Part shown: piece by piece, positions 26,684 to 36,014 of the stretch
How the letters are laid out: every line of letters begins with the position of its first letter
Numbering within the stretch: the first letter of the stretch is position 1
Made by a program: the position numbers and the translations under genes
Source: Cyanobacteria bacterium FACHB-502
GTDB taxonomy: Bacteria; Cyanobacteriota; Cyanobacteriia; Elainellales; Elainellaceae
Direction of reading: 5' to 3'
NCBI GenBank assembly: GCA_014695325.1
Contig: JACJNZ010000029.1
Location: 248,001-312,000 of the forward strand
DNA length: 64,000 nt
The notes under the pieces: generated by a model
The model's database searches: none
What the model saw: only the letters and a program-made list of their open reading frames with translations
Told to the model about the DNA's origin: nothing

Positions 26684-27409
26684 CTAAAACCTCCGCCCCA
26701 ACAATCGCTGCTTCACCCCATCTGCAATCTTCTGCCCCAAATACTCAGGAATCAAATTCTCGTTCGGACCCAAAAGGTAGAGAATCAGGCGAGTCCGCCC
26801 CCGCCAGACCAATAAATTTGCATTTACCACCAGCAGATCTTCCTGCCAGATGGCGTACATCACCTTATAAAAAAGCCCGGGCTGGTTGTCTGCCTCGATC
26901 AGCAAGGCAGGCAGGTGGAACACCGGATCGACATAAAACTCGGTTTCGACCTGCTCCAAGCCTGCATCCAGGTTGAACTCAACCGCCAGCATTTCTTCAA
27001 CTTCAAACCGCCCTGCCAGCGTTTCGCGGATTGCCCGACTGACGTTTTCTGCGGTTTTGTCGGTGAGGGCTTTGCCGCCTCGCGAAATCACCAGCTTGAT
27101 AAAAACCAGCATGGGCGGATCAACCTGCCCATAGAGACTAAGGCTATGAATTGTCAGCCCATACGCCGCCAGGACACCAAAAATATCGCTCAGCAAAAAG
27201 GATTGATTGCGGTAGGCAAAATGCAGCGCGCTTTTACTTCCTTCTGGGCTGAGCTCGATCACTGCCTGCCGAGTTTTAAACAACTGGTAGGCAAGCCGCA
27301 AATTTTGAAGCTGGATCTCACTGCTGACAAACTGCTCATAAAACTGAGGAAACGATCGATTAAATCGCTTTAAGAGTTCTAGGGTGGACGACTTTAAACC
27401 CGGAGCCAT
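26684..27409 (-). CDS. ACT-domain-like protein of unknown function
   Basis: About 241 residues from the ATG at 27409; a GTG at 27469 would add 20 residues without recognisable conservation. Two ACT-like regulatory segments are visible: about 75-165 (SFLLSDIFGVLAAYGLTIHSLSLYGQ) and 175-235 (LIEADNQPGLFYKVMYAIWQEDLLVVNANL). The second has the small-molecule-binding D-x-PGL turn (DNQPGLFYK), as in the C-terminus of GlnD. An amino-acid-sensing role is plausible but unproven. There is no catalytic domain. It is the upstream neighbour of cobJ (15-bp gap), so they may be co-transcribed. Confidence 0.78.
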   Translation of the reverse strand: MAPGLKSSTLELLKRFNRSFPQFYEQFVSSEIQLQNLRLAYQLFKTRQAVIELSPEGSKSALHFAYRNQSFLLSDIFGVLAAYGLTIHSLSLYGQVDPPMLVFIKLVISRGGKALTDKTAENVSRAIRETLAGRFEVEEMLAVEFNLDAGLEQVETEFYVDPVFHLPALLIEADNQPGLFYKVMYAIWQEDLLVVNANLLVWRGRTRLILYLLGPNENLIPEYLGQKIADGVKQRLLGRRF

Positions 27410-27619
27410 ACCGTTTGGTTGAGAGTAGTGAATCACAAAAAACAGCAATCGCGGTATGGATAGACGCACGAATTGCCCCAGCTTTATCTTCTGATCCCAG
27501 CGTTCCCGGATTCCTGAAGATTTATTCAGACCGATCGCCCAGACACGAATGGAATCTAAAGATACGCACTATACTAACTATTACTGCGATCAAACCTGTA
27601 CTACTTTCACCGCGCTTAC

Positions 27620-28135
27620 ATGGGTTTCTGGAAAAGCCTGTTTAGCACTTCTGACGCTGCCTCATCACAACCCACTGAAATAGAAGGACAGGGAACGCCC
27701 GGTGTCATGATTGGCAATTCCCGCGTTTTTTTTAGCACCGATCGAGAAATCGACCTGTACGAACTCGAAGAACTTTGTGATGCGGTGGGCTGGTCTCGCC
27801 GTCCCCTTCGTAAAGTCAAAAAAGCAATTCAGCACAGCTTCCTTGTGGTTTCCATGTGGGAGCAGCGCGGCGCACAAAAACGGTTAGTCGGATTTGCACG
27901 GGCAACTTCAGACCACGCCTTCAACGCCACAATCTGGGATGTGGTCGTCCACCCTGACTTTCAGGGCAAGGGGCTGGGCAAGGCACTGATGCGTCAGATG
28001 ATCAAAAAACTGCGGAGCGAAGACATCAGCAACATTACCCTGTTTGCCGACCCCCATGTGGTTGAGTTCTACCGGGGTTTGGGCTTTATGTCTGACCCGG
28101 AAGGCATCAAGGGCATGTTCTGGTATCCCGACTAG
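27620..28135 (+). CDS. Ycf52-type GNAT acetyltransferase
   Basis: A 171-residue GCN5-related N-acetyltransferase of the cyanobacterial/plastid Ycf52 group, related to plant NSI/GNAT2 proteins. The acetyl-CoA site is [24 protein letters not shown] (about residues 100-125), with the R/Q-x-x-G-x-G/A loop as QGKGLG. The aromatic general acid is in [11 protein letters not shown]. The N-terminal part ([23 protein letters not shown]) is characteristic of this group. It acetylates amines or protein lysines in related systems; the substrate here is unknown. ATG at 27620. Its stop is 8 bp from the convergent DUF4332 gene. Confidence 0.92.
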   Translation: MGFWKSLFSTSDAASSQPTEIEGQGTPGVMIGNSRVFFSTDREIDLYELEELCDAVGWSRRPLRKVKKAIQHSFLVVSMWEQRGAQKRLVGFARATSDHAFNATIWDVVVHPDFQGKGLGKALMRQMIKKLRSEDISNITLFADPHVVEFYRGLGFMSDPEGIKGMFWYPD

Positions 28136-28142
28136 GCGCGGA

Positions 28143-28586
28143 CTAAGCGCGATTGTGCTTCGCGAACTGCTTTGCTTGCTCGATCCAGGTCGAAAGCTGT
28201 CCCAGAGAGGGACAAAGATCCTGTCGCCGCAGATTTGCGACCTGGAGCCGCATAATTAGCCGCTGCAATCGGGGAAGGGGCATTTCGGCAAGCTGATCGA
28301 CCGAGCTAATGCCTGCATGAAGCAGCAAGCCGCAAAACTGACAGCCGATCGCCGGAATTCTCGACAAATCTGCCAGGGCTGCCCATTTATTGACGTGCTG
28401 AAGATGAATTTGCAGGCGAGTGGCAAGCTCCTGTCGTTGTCTGGGGGTGCGGGTCTGCTGAAAAAGCTGGCGCGTGGTTTCAATGCCTTGCGCTTGCAGG
28501 TGCGAGCAATTTTCGGCACTGAGTCCGGGAAGCTGATCGATCGCCCAATCACTTGCGCGTCCGGGGCGAAAAGGAGAAGGAATCAT
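28143..28586 (-). CDS. DUF4332 domain protein
   Basis: A 147-residue, all-helical soluble protein with two helix-hairpin-helix-like DUF4332 motifs: IDQLPGLSAENCSHLQAQGI at about 16-36 and LSRIPAIGCQFCGLLLHAGI at about 74-94. Each is followed by a TTRQL / SVDQL helix, as in DNA-binding HhH repeats such as those near radC or in topoisomerases. The function of DUF4332 is unknown; DNA binding is an inference from the hairpin shape. It is downstream of the Ser/Thr kinase gene on the same strand (11-bp gap), so they probably share a transcript. Confidence 0.82.
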   Translation of the reverse strand: MIPSPFRPGRASDWAIDQLPGLSAENCSHLQAQGIETTRQLFQQTRTPRQRQELATRLQIHLQHVNKWAALADLSRIPAIGCQFCGLLLHAGISSVDQLAEMPLPRLQRLIMRLQVANLRRQDLCPSLGQLSTWIEQAKQFAKHNRA

Positions 28587-28597
28587 GGCTTAAAAAT

Positions 28598-30613
28598 TTA
28601 AGGAGATGGGGGTTGAGAACCGTCGGGCGGCAGATCGGGATCAGAAATTGTAATACTGACCGTAAAGCTAGTTGCAGTGGGAGACAGGACATCAACTTGA
28701 TAAGCCCCTGCTTCAGTGATCCGTCCCTGCCAATTCACAATTCGTTCCGCATCGGGGATGGGTTGACCATTTGGATAACGAATATTCAGTGTGACAGCGA
28801 TCCCGTCTACGACCGCCGCACTTAGCACCTGTCCGGGCTGTACTTCCACAACATAACGTTTAATCACCGCTTCACTCGCCCGATCGCTTAAGGTCAGCGG
28901 AGTGCCTACCGTCGGATTCACCGGAATCGTTTCGATCGTTGGCTCAACCGGAGAAGGACTGGGCGAGGGACTGGGCGAAGGTTCGGGAGCGGGAGCGGGC
29001 TGAAGGCTGAGATTGAGCTTGAAGTTACTTTGAGCCACACCCTGCACCGGACTGAGCTGCACCGCATATTCCCCGCTCACCGGAAGGCTGCCCTGCCAGG
29101 ACAACACACGATCGGCGCGATCGTCTGCGGGTTGGCGATCGGGAGCCAGAACACTGAGCAGCATTCCCTCGCCTTCCAGAGCCGCCGTGAGAGCTTGCCC
29201 CTGCTCTGCCGGAAACAGATAGGTCGCGACATCGTTTGCCTTCAGGTTGCCCTCTAGCACACGGGTTTCGCCTGTAGCCGGTAGCTCAATGCGCTGGCTA
29301 TATTCCACCGGAGTCGGGCTGGGCGTGGGAGTAGCAGTGGGTGAGGCGGTCGCCGTAGGGGCAATGGTCGGCGATGGCTGCGGCGGCTGAGAGCTGTTGA
29401 GAATCGCACTGACGATCGCCCAGGCAGCAATTCCGGTCACGGTTGCCAGCGCTAGCCCCATGCCAATCAGCGCGAGGGGATTTTCCCAGGCAGAAGACGC
29501 GACAGGCTGCGGAATCGCTCGTCCACCCCGGTTTGGCTGCGGTGCAGCAGTTTGATAATTGGAGGTTTGATAGTTGGTGGTGGGTTCCAGGGGGCGACCA
29601 ACGGCGATCGTGCGAACCTGAGAAACATTTGGAGCGGGGGGCGGGGTTGGGGTGGCAGGCTGGGTGGGGCGATAGGTAGGGGGAGTTGGGACAGAGGGGG
29701 GTGAGGGAGGGCTGCTTTGTGGAGGGGGAGTCGAGAGGGTCGAGGGTTGAATTACGGTTGCGGGGTTGGCGAACGTCTGGAGTGCCTGGGCGACTTCGGC
29801 GGCAGACTGGTAGCGATCGCCCGGTCGATAGCTCAGCATCCGGTTAATGATCTGCACTAAGCCGGGACTCACTTTTGCCCAGGGTTGCCAGTTCCAGGCA
29901 AGGGTGCGATCGTCAAACAAATCCTGCGGTTCGCGTCCGGTCAGCAGCACGACAGAGGTGACTGCCAGCGCATAGAGATCGCTGCTGGGATAGGCGCGTC
30001 CGGTCTGCATTTGCTCGATCGGTGCATAGCCCAGTTTGCCCACCGTCGTCGGCGAAACGGTTTCGGCGGCTTGCTCTAGTGCCTGAACGCGGGTGACGAT
30101 TTCTTTCACCACGCCAAAATCGATCAGCACGGGCAGCCCATCCGTCTGACGCAGAATAATATTATCGGGCGCAATGTCCCGATGAATAATGCCTTTGCTG
30201 TGAATATGAGCCAGCACGGGCAGCAGATTCAAAATGAGCTGAAGCACTTCTGCTTCTGAAAAAGCTCTACCCTGAGCGCGGCGATCGCTGAGCAGGGTGC
30301 GATAAGTCTTGCCATCCACATAGTCTTGCACGAGAAACAGCCGCGCATTTTCCTCAAAGGTGGCGCGAAACTGCGGAATCTGAGGATGGCTGATTTGATA
30401 GAGAATCGCCGCCTCGCGCTGAAACAGCTCCTTTGACTTACTGAGGGCGTAGTCGCTGCCGTGGGGTGCAATAAATTCTTTCAGGGCACAGCGTTCGTTA
30501 AATCGTCCCTGATCTTCTGCTAGATAGGTACGTCCAAAGCCGCCCTGTCCCAAAATGCTGAGGACGCGATAGCGATTTTGTAAAACAGTTCCAGCCGAGA
30601 TCGGAAGCTGCAT
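28598..30613 (-). CDS. Membrane-anchored serine/threonine protein kinase with PPC-like tail
   Basis: A 671-residue Hanks-type kinase. Residues 15-275 form the kinase domain with G-loop LGQGGFGRTY (21-30), Lys45 in ALKEF, HRDIAPDN (144-151; Ala-Pro replaces the usual Lys-Pro after HRDI) and DFG 165-167. A Pro/Thr-rich linker of about 100 residues follows, then one membrane segment (about 385-410, LALIGMGLALATVTGIAAWAIV). The outer part has a Pro/Thr/Ser spacer and two beta-rich modules resembling PPC (bacterial pre-peptidase C-terminal) domains separated by PSPSPSPSP. The layout, a cytoplasmic kinase with an extracytoplasmic sensor, is common in cyanobacteria. The Lys change at HRDxKPxN is seen in many cyanobacterial kinases and may not abolish activity. 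Confidence 0.92.
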   Translation of the reverse strand: MQLPISAGTVLQNRYRVLSILGQGGFGRTYLAEDQGRFNERCALKEFIAPHGSDYALSKSKELFQREAAILYQISHPQIPQFRATFEENARLFLVQDYVDGKTYRTLLSDRRAQGRAFSEAEVLQLILNLLPVLAHIHSKGIIHRDIAPDNIILRQTDGLPVLIDFGVVKEIVTRVQALEQAAETVSPTTVGKLGYAPIEQMQTGRAYPSSDLYALAVTSVVLLTGREPQDLFDDRTLAWNWQPWAKVSPGLVQIINRMLSYRPGDRYQSAAEVAQALQTFANPATVIQPSTLSTPPPQSSPPSPPSVPTPPTYRPTQPATPTPPPAPNVSQVRTIAVGRPLEPTTNYQTSNYQTAAPQPNRGGRAIPQPVASSAWENPLALIGMGLALATVTGIAAWAIVSAILNSSQPPQPSPTIAPTATASPTATPTPSPTPVEYSQRIELPATGETRVLEGNLKANDVATYLFPAEQGQALTAALEGEGMLLSVLAPDRQPADDRADRVLSWQGSLPVSGEYAVQLSPVQGVAQSNFKLNLSLQPAPAPEPSPSPSPSPSPVEPTIETIPVNPTVGTPLTLSDRASEAVIKRYVVEVQPGQVLSAAVVDGIAVTLNIRYPNGQPIPDAERIVNWQGRITEAGAYQVDVLSPTATSFTVSITISDPDLPPDGSQPPSP

Positions 30614-30928
30614 GACCGAGGACTCACCCCTTAACCGAGAGTAGCCATTTACCAGGCGTGATCAGTCGATAACAGAACAGAGAAATCCGTATCGAGGCAT
30701 CTCATCATAGCAAAAGAAACTTCTGGGTGCTGCTCCGCGTCAGATTCCAGGATAAGCCGCAACCAAGACAGCTCGACGTGGTAAACTTTGCGAGTCTTAA
30801 AGTCTGAAGGCTGATATTAAGCCCCAGCGTTTTATCCCTGTTTATCTCTGTGTTTCGGGTCTGCATCTTTCCGGTCGGCGGAAGTGACGCAGTCCGATCG
30901 TTCACCCCACTCATTGATTCCCAGAAAG
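30614..30928. promoter_or_regulatory. Divergent spacer between the kinase and the RTX gene
   Basis: About 315 bp separating divergent genes, hence two promoters. A GTG at 30884 opens the RTX frame 15 codons before the preferred ATG. No operator or RNA element was recognised. Confidence 0.4.
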
Positions 30929-31801
30929 ATGCCTGTATCTCGCTTTTCTTCCAATCGTGCCCCCCTGATCCAAGATGCCGATGCGGAGACGCTTGCTAGA
31001 CTGCCCGCCGCAGAGGATCTGCTGAGCGATGAGGAGCGCGATCTGCTTGTCGCCCAACCCCTGGCAACGAAACCTCCCAGCCCTCCCGGTATTACTCTGA
31101 TTGGAACCCAACGTGACGATGTACTGCGCGGTAGTGACAACGCCGATCGCATTGAAGGACGGGCAGGCGACGATCGCCTCTTCGGTGAAGGCTCGGATGA
31201 TGAGCTGCTCGGAGGCACTGACAACGATCGCATTTTTGGTGGACGGCGGGACGATCGCCTCTCTGGCGAAGCTGGACGCGATCGACTAGTGGGCAATCAG
31301 GGAGACGATCAGCTCCTGGGCGGCAGCGATGCAGATGATCTGCGCGGCAATGCGGGCAATGATTTGCTGCAAGGCGGAACGAGTCCCGATACCCTATCTG
31401 GAGGGAGGGGCAGCGATCGACTGTCTGGGCAGGGCGCGAGAGATGTGCTGCTGGGCGGACGCGGTGATGACCTGCTCGTGGGCGGACTGGAACGCGATCG
31501 CATGAGTGGCGGCGGTGGACGCAACCGCTTTGCTTACAATTCATTCGAGGATCGGGGCGATACGATCGTGGATTTCGATCGCCGTCGCGATGTGCTGGAT
31601 CTGAGCCGTCTGTTCCAGGGCGACGATTTCACCAGCTCCGATAAATTTGAGGACTATGTAATTGTCGTGCTTGAGGATGAGGATGTCACAATCATCCGGG
31701 TGGACGCAGACGGCAATGGCGGCGACGCACCCTTCAAAACGCTGGTAACGCTGGAGAACGTGGAGTTTGATGATATCGAGCGGCGGAATTTCGTGTTTTA
31801 G
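30929..31801 (+). CDS. RTX calcium-binding protein, probably type I secreted
   Basis: About 290 residues. After a 55-residue leader without a Sec signal (DAETLARLPAAEDLLSDEER), the middle (about 60-210) is an uninterrupted RTX beta-roll of roughly fifteen nonapeptides of the form GGxGxDxLx (GRAGDDRLFGEGSDDELLGG). The C-terminal 80 residues resemble secretion-competent tails: GDTIVDFDRRRDVLDLSRLF and a last hydrophobic end DDIERRNFVF. There is no enzymatic domain, so this may be a small extracellular calcium-binding or surface protein. ATG at 30929 is preferred over GTG at 30884. No type I exporter genes lie in the window. Confidence 0.85.
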   Translation: MPVSRFSSNRAPLIQDADAETLARLPAAEDLLSDEERDLLVAQPLATKPPSPPGITLIGTQRDDVLRGSDNADRIEGRAGDDRLFGEGSDDELLGGTDNDRIFGGRRDDRLSGEAGRDRLVGNQGDDQLLGGSDADDLRGNAGNDLLQGGTSPDTLSGGRGSDRLSGQGARDVLLGGRGDDLLVGGLERDRMSGGGGRNRFAYNSFEDRGDTIVDFDRRRDVLDLSRLFQGDDFTSSDKFEDYVIVVLEDEDVTIIRVDADGNGGDAPFKTLVTLENVEFDDIERRNFVF

Positions 31802-31891
31802 GGAACTGCACTTTAATGCTCGTTAACTCTAATGCTCATTAACTTTAATCCTGATTGAATTTAATGGGCAATTTGTACCCTGATTGCAGAC

Positions 31892-33694
31892 TTAAGCGTT
31901 GATCAACCGTGATCGCTCCTGAATTTCATCAAGCGTTGCGCTGGGAATGGCGCGAATGAGCTGGCGGGTGTAGTCGCGGGTCGGGCTGGTATAGATTTGG
32001 TCAGCCGTGCCAATTTCTTCGATCTTGCCCTGGTTCATCACCATAATGCGATCGCTCACGAACTTGACCACGCTCAGATCGTGCGAAATAAAAATGTAGG
32101 TCAATCCAAAATCTTGCTGAAGGTCTTTGAGCAGGTTAAGCACCTGTGCCTGCACCGAGACATCCAGCGCAGAAACCGACTCGTCGCAGATAATAAAGCG
32201 CGGATTGCAGGTGAGCGTCCGGGCAATGCAGATCCGCTGCTGCTGTCCGCCGGAAAACTCGTGGGGCATTCGGCTCATTGCGCTTTCGTCTAAGCCGACT
32301 CGTTCCAGGAGAGCTACCGCTTTTTGGTAACGTTCCTGATGGCTATGACCGATATGGTGAATCATCATCGGTTCGATCAGGGCAGAGCCAATACTCTGGC
32401 GCGGGTCCATTGAGCCGTAGGGGTTCTGGAAAACAATTTGCATTTCCTGGCGCAGTTTTCGCAGCTCGGACTCGTTAAGCTGAAACACCGATTTGCCGTC
32501 AAACATTACTTCGCCTGCGGTCGGTTCTACTAAGCGCAAAAGAACACGGCTCAGCGTCGATTTACCGCAACCCGACTCGCCGACTAAACCAAGCGTTTCC
32601 CCCGGATATACATCAAAGCTGACATCATCGACTGCATTAAAGAAAGTCTTGCGACCAAACAAGCCTGATCGCACCGGATAGCTTTTGCTTAAATGGTGGA
32701 CAGACAGCAGGGGCGATCGCTGAATTAATTGCTGATAGCGATCGGCTTGCTCGGCAGCAGAGACAGGCGTAAAGCGCGGATTATTGTCGATGACGCTGCG
32801 CGGCTGGGGTTCAATTTGAACTGTGCCCTCTGGAGTCGCTTTTACCTGCATAAAATCAGAAACCGTGGGCAGCCGATGCAGGCGACGTTCGGGCGTGGGG
32901 CGACAATTGAGTAAGCCTTTGGTGTACGGGTGCTGAGGCTGGGCAAACAAATTGTAGGCGTTAGCGACTTCCACCACCTTGCCGCGATACATCACGACGA
33001 CGCGATCGGCAACTTCAGACACCACGCCCATATCATGGGTCACAAACAGCACCGACATCTGACGGCGAGAGCGAATTTCGCGCAGTAGCTCCAGAATTGT
33101 TGCTTGAATGGTGACATCCAGTGCAGTTGTGGGTTCGTCTGCGATCAGCAGCGCCGGGTTGCCGCTGAGTGCCATTGCGATCATGACGCGCTGAATTTGT
33201 CCGCCCGAAAGCTGGTGCGGATAGCGTTCCATCATCGCTTCGGGTTCCGGCAGCTTCACTTCGCGGAACAGATCGATCGCCTGCCGATGGGCTTCCTCCT
33301 CGGAAACAGGACTGTGTAGCCGAATCGCTTCCACCACCTGAGAGCCGCAGGTATAAACCGGGTTGAGCGAAGTCATTGGCTCCTGAAAAATCATGGCTAT
33401 TTGTCCGCCCCGGTAAGCCCGGCGATCGTCCGGTGGCAAGCTCAACAGATTCACGGGAGCCGCATTTCGATTCGGATTCTGAAACCAGATTTCGCCGCGC
33501 AACTGAGCAGTGGGAACCAGTAGCCCCATAATTGCCAGCGACGTGACCGATTTCCCCGACCCTGACTCGCCAACCACGCAAACGGTCTCTCCCGGCATTA
33601 GTTGAAAAGAGACATCTTGAACAGCAGGAATCAAATCTTTTTCCTGCCGAAAATCAACAGACAAATTGCGAATATCAAGAATCGGAGTGGACAT
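31892..33694 (-). CDS. Peptide/opine-type ABC transporter ATPase, two fused nucleotide-binding domains
   Basis: A 600-residue fusion of DppD- and DppF-type ATPases, like GsiA. NBD1 (about 5-260) has GESGSGKS, the [15 protein letters not shown] signature and Walker [14 protein letters not shown]. An oligopeptide/dipeptide C-terminal motif ([17 protein letters not shown]) follows. NBD2 (about 330-590) has [23 protein letters not shown] and [12 protein letters not shown], with [14 protein letters not shown] at the end. It should power import with the two permeases and two binding proteins encoded divergently downstream of 34.3 kb. ATG at 33694. A perfect 14-bp tandem duplication (33701-33728) lies just upstream. 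Confidence 0.94.
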   Translation of the reverse strand: MSTPILDIRNLSVDFRQEKDLIPAVQDVSFQLMPGETVCVVGESGSGKSVTSLAIMGLLVPTAQLRGEIWFQNPNRNAAPVNLLSLPPDDRRAYRGGQIAMIFQEPMTSLNPVYTCGSQVVEAIRLHSPVSEEEAHRQAIDLFREVKLPEPEAMMERYPHQLSGGQIQRVMIAMALSGNPALLIADEPTTALDVTIQATILELLREIRSRRQMSVLFVTHDMGVVSEVADRVVVMYRGKVVEVANAYNLFAQPQHPYTKGLLNCRPTPERRLHRLPTVSDFMQVKATPEGTVQIEPQPRSVIDNNPRFTPVSAAEQADRYQQLIQRSPLLSVHHLSKSYPVRSGLFGRKTFFNAVDDVSFDVYPGETLGLVGESGCGKSTLSRVLLRLVEPTAGEVMFDGKSVFQLNESELRKLRQEMQIVFQNPYGSMDPRQSIGSALIEPMMIHHIGHSHQERYQKAVALLERVGLDESAMSRMPHEFSGGQQQRICIARTLTCNPRFIICDESVSALDVSVQAQVLNLLKDLQQDFGLTYIFISHDLSVVKFVSDRIMVMNQGKIEEIGTADQIYTSPTRDYTRQLIRAIPSATLDEIQERSRLINA

Positions 33695-34313
33695 AGAGAT
33701 TTAGAGTAAAAGACTTAGAGTAAAAGACAAAATAAACGATTAGACCTGTCAGGAAATCACAAGATTTAATACTCTCTTAACATTAACAAAAGAGCGATTT
33801 CGACAGGAATTCTAATCTGCAAGCAGATACAATACTGTTAGAGATCTATCTTTTGAAAGAGATATTTCTCCCTGGTGAATGTGAGATTCTATCGACAAGC
33901 CTGAATTCCTTAACCAACCTGCCTTACCAGGAAATTCGCTTACAGTAATAGCCTAACGCAAGCCTAACGCACCAGTTTTCGTTTAATTATTGCTAAAAAT
34001 TAAGCTGGGTTTGAGCTTACGGCATACTGGTAAAAGCAGATTGAAAGTAAATTGAAAGCAGATTGGATGGGGTGTTGCGATCGTCCCTCAATCGTTCCAG
34101 TAAACTGATGCTTTTGTAACAAATTGTCAGTTTAATGGGGCAAGACCTTAAAAAAATATCTGCAATTTAGACTGACGTGAATCGCAGTCGCTACTGTTTT
34201 TAGGTGTATCAAATTTTAGGTATATCAAATTTGCTTAGGGTTGCTTAGGTTCGGCTTTGTGTTTTGAGAACGCTTGAGATAATACAACGCCTTTCGGCAG
34301 GATTTTACTTTCT
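33695..34313. promoter_or_regulatory. Divergent regulatory region of the peptide ABC importer, packed with tandem micro-duplications
   Basis: This 619-bp AT-rich spacer between the ATPase and the binding-protein genes holds no supported gene. It carries several private tandem duplications: TTAGAGTAAAAGAC x2 (33701-33728), GCCTAACGCA(A/C) x2 (from 33951), TTTTAGGT(G/A)TATCAAA x2 (34198-34229) and TTGCTTAGG(G/T) x2 (34231-34250). Promoters for both directions must lie here. Confidence 0.7.
34256..34283 (+). promoter_or_regulatory. Possible promoter for the binding-protein genes
   Basis: TTTGTG (34256-34261), a 16-bp gap and GATAAT (34278-34283) resemble a weak sigma-70-type -35/-10 pair about 30 bp before the first binding-protein ATG. 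Chosen by eye only. Confidence 0.3.
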
Positions 34314-35978
34314 ATGATTGGGCGACTTAAACGAGGGTGGCTTGCCCTTTTTGCTTTAGCCGCTACCGTGACCGTAACGCTTTCTAACTGCGGGACGGCT
34401 CCCCCTCAAACTGCTGCAAATCCGGCTGCGAATCCAGGGGGCAGTCCTGCCGCCGACGCCAGTACGCTTGTGTTTGGCTCGGTTGGTGATCCCGTAACGC
34501 TGGAATCGGGCAACATTACCGATGGTTATTCGGTCGTGGTGCAGCAGCAGATCTACGATCGCCTGCTAGATGCCCAACCGGGGACAACCGAGCTGGTTCC
34601 GGCACTGGCAACGGAATACTCCGCTTCCCCAGACGGACGCACCTGGACGTTTAAGCTGCGCGAAGGCGTGACTTTCCACGATGGCACTCCCTTTAATGCT
34701 GAAGCCGTCCGCGCCAATGTCAATCGCTGGTGGGACGAGCAAGACCCGCTTGGATTCCGCAATGCAGGCAAAACCTTTGAAACCTGGGTCAGCCTGTTTG
34801 GCGGATTCAAAGGATCGCCCGATTCACTGCTACAAGACATGAAAGTGGTGGATGACACAACGCTTCAGTTTGTCTTGAAAGAGCCGTTTGCAGCATTTCC
34901 CGCAGCGATCGCCTCTGGCTATTTCGGCATTGCCAGCCTGGACGCGATTAAAGCAGCAGGCGCAGACTATGGCATTGCGGGAGCTCCGGCAGTGGGAACG
35001 GGTCCGTTTAAGCTAAAAGAATGGCGCACGGGCGATCGGGTGGTTCTAGAAAAGAATCCCAATTACTGGCAGGCAGGCTTACCGAAGGCAAATCAGGTTG
35101 TGTTTCGCACCATCAAAGAAGCCTCTTCGCGACTGGCAGAACTTCGGGCAGGCACGATCGACTTTTCCGAAAACCTCTCGCCCCAGCAGCGGCAGGAAAT
35201 TCAGAGCGATCCCAATCTAAAGGAATTGCGTCGTCCTTCGTTTAACACGGGCTATCTGGCACTCAACCCCAGCTATGAGCCGTTGGCAAAAAAAGAAGTG
35301 CGGCAGGCAATCGCGATGGCGATCGATCGCAAGCAGTTAGTGGAGGCGTTCTGGTCGGGTCTGGCAACCACGGACGCACACTTTACGCCCCCCTCAATGC
35401 GGGAATTCCAGGATGCTAGCCTGGGCGACTACGAGTACAACCCGGACAAAGCGAAAAAGATGCTGGCAGATGCAGGCTATCCCAACGGCTTTGACCTGGA
35501 ACTGTGGTATCCCGCGATTAACGGCGCATCCTTTCCCAACCCAAAACCGACTGCCGAAGCAATGGCAGCAGAACTGAGTTCGATCGGCATCCGCGTTCAG
35601 CTCAACACCAAAGACTGGGCAGGCTACCTTGCCGATCGCCTTAACCCCCCCGGATATCAGGCGTTCCTGCTGGGCTGGACGGGTGACTACGGCGATCCCG
35701 ATAACTTCCTTTATCCCCACTTTGGCAAAGGCTCCACAACCGACATCGGCAACTGGAAAAACGATCGCGTCTTCAGCCTGCTGAGCCAGGCACGGACAAC
35801 CGCCAACACTGCAGATCGGGTAAAGCTGTACGCCGAAGTCGATCGCATTTTGTTTGAGGAAGCGGTGCGGCTGCCGATCGTCCACTCCGAACCGCTGCTA
35901 GCACAGCGATCGAACCTGGTTGGCTGGACACCAAGCCCGTTTGGCTCAGAACCCTGGGCGGCAATTACCAAGCAGTAA
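34314..35978 (+). CDS. ABC transporter substrate-binding lipoprotein, family 5 (first of a tandem pair)
   Basis: A 554-residue peptide/nickel-type periplasmic binding protein (SBP_bac_5). The lipoprotein signal MIGRLKRGWLALFALAATVT leads to lipobox LSNC, with Cys near 26. A Pro/Ala linker follows, then the family signatures YDRLLDAQPGTTELVPALATEY, GVTFHDGTPFNAEAVRANVNRWWD and REVRQAIAMAID-like KKEVRQAIAMAIDRKQLVEAFW. A late aromatic motif WTGDYGDPDNFLYPHF is also present. It should capture peptides or a similar solute and deliver it to the permeases at 37.9 and 39.2 kb. A closely similar copy follows 36 bp downstream; the two share long stretches of identical DNA (for example around 35265 and 36960). 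Confidence 0.94.
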   Translation: MIGRLKRGWLALFALAATVTVTLSNCGTAPPQTAANPAANPGGSPAADASTLVFGSVGDPVTLESGNITDGYSVVVQQQIYDRLLDAQPGTTELVPALATEYSASPDGRTWTFKLREGVTFHDGTPFNAEAVRANVNRWWDEQDPLGFRNAGKTFETWVSLFGGFKGSPDSLLQDMKVVDDTTLQFVLKEPFAAFPAAIASGYFGIASLDAIKAAGADYGIAGAPAVGTGPFKLKEWRTGDRVVLEKNPNYWQAGLPKANQVVFRTIKEASSRLAELRAGTIDFSENLSPQQRQEIQSDPNLKELRRPSFNTGYLALNPSYEPLAKKEVRQAIAMAIDRKQLVEAFWSGLATTDAHFTPPSMREFQDASLGDYEYNPDKAKKMLADAGYPNGFDLELWYPAINGASFPNPKPTAEAMAAELSSIGIRVQLNTKDWAGYLADRLNPPGYQAFLLGWTGDYGDPDNFLYPHFGKGSTTDIGNWKNDRVFSLLSQARTTANTADRVKLYAEVDRILFEEAVRLPIVHSEPLLAQRSNLVGWTPSPFGSEPWAAITKQ

Positions 35979-36014
35979 ATTTCACCTGATTTTTTACTTG
36001 ATAAGGACAAACGC

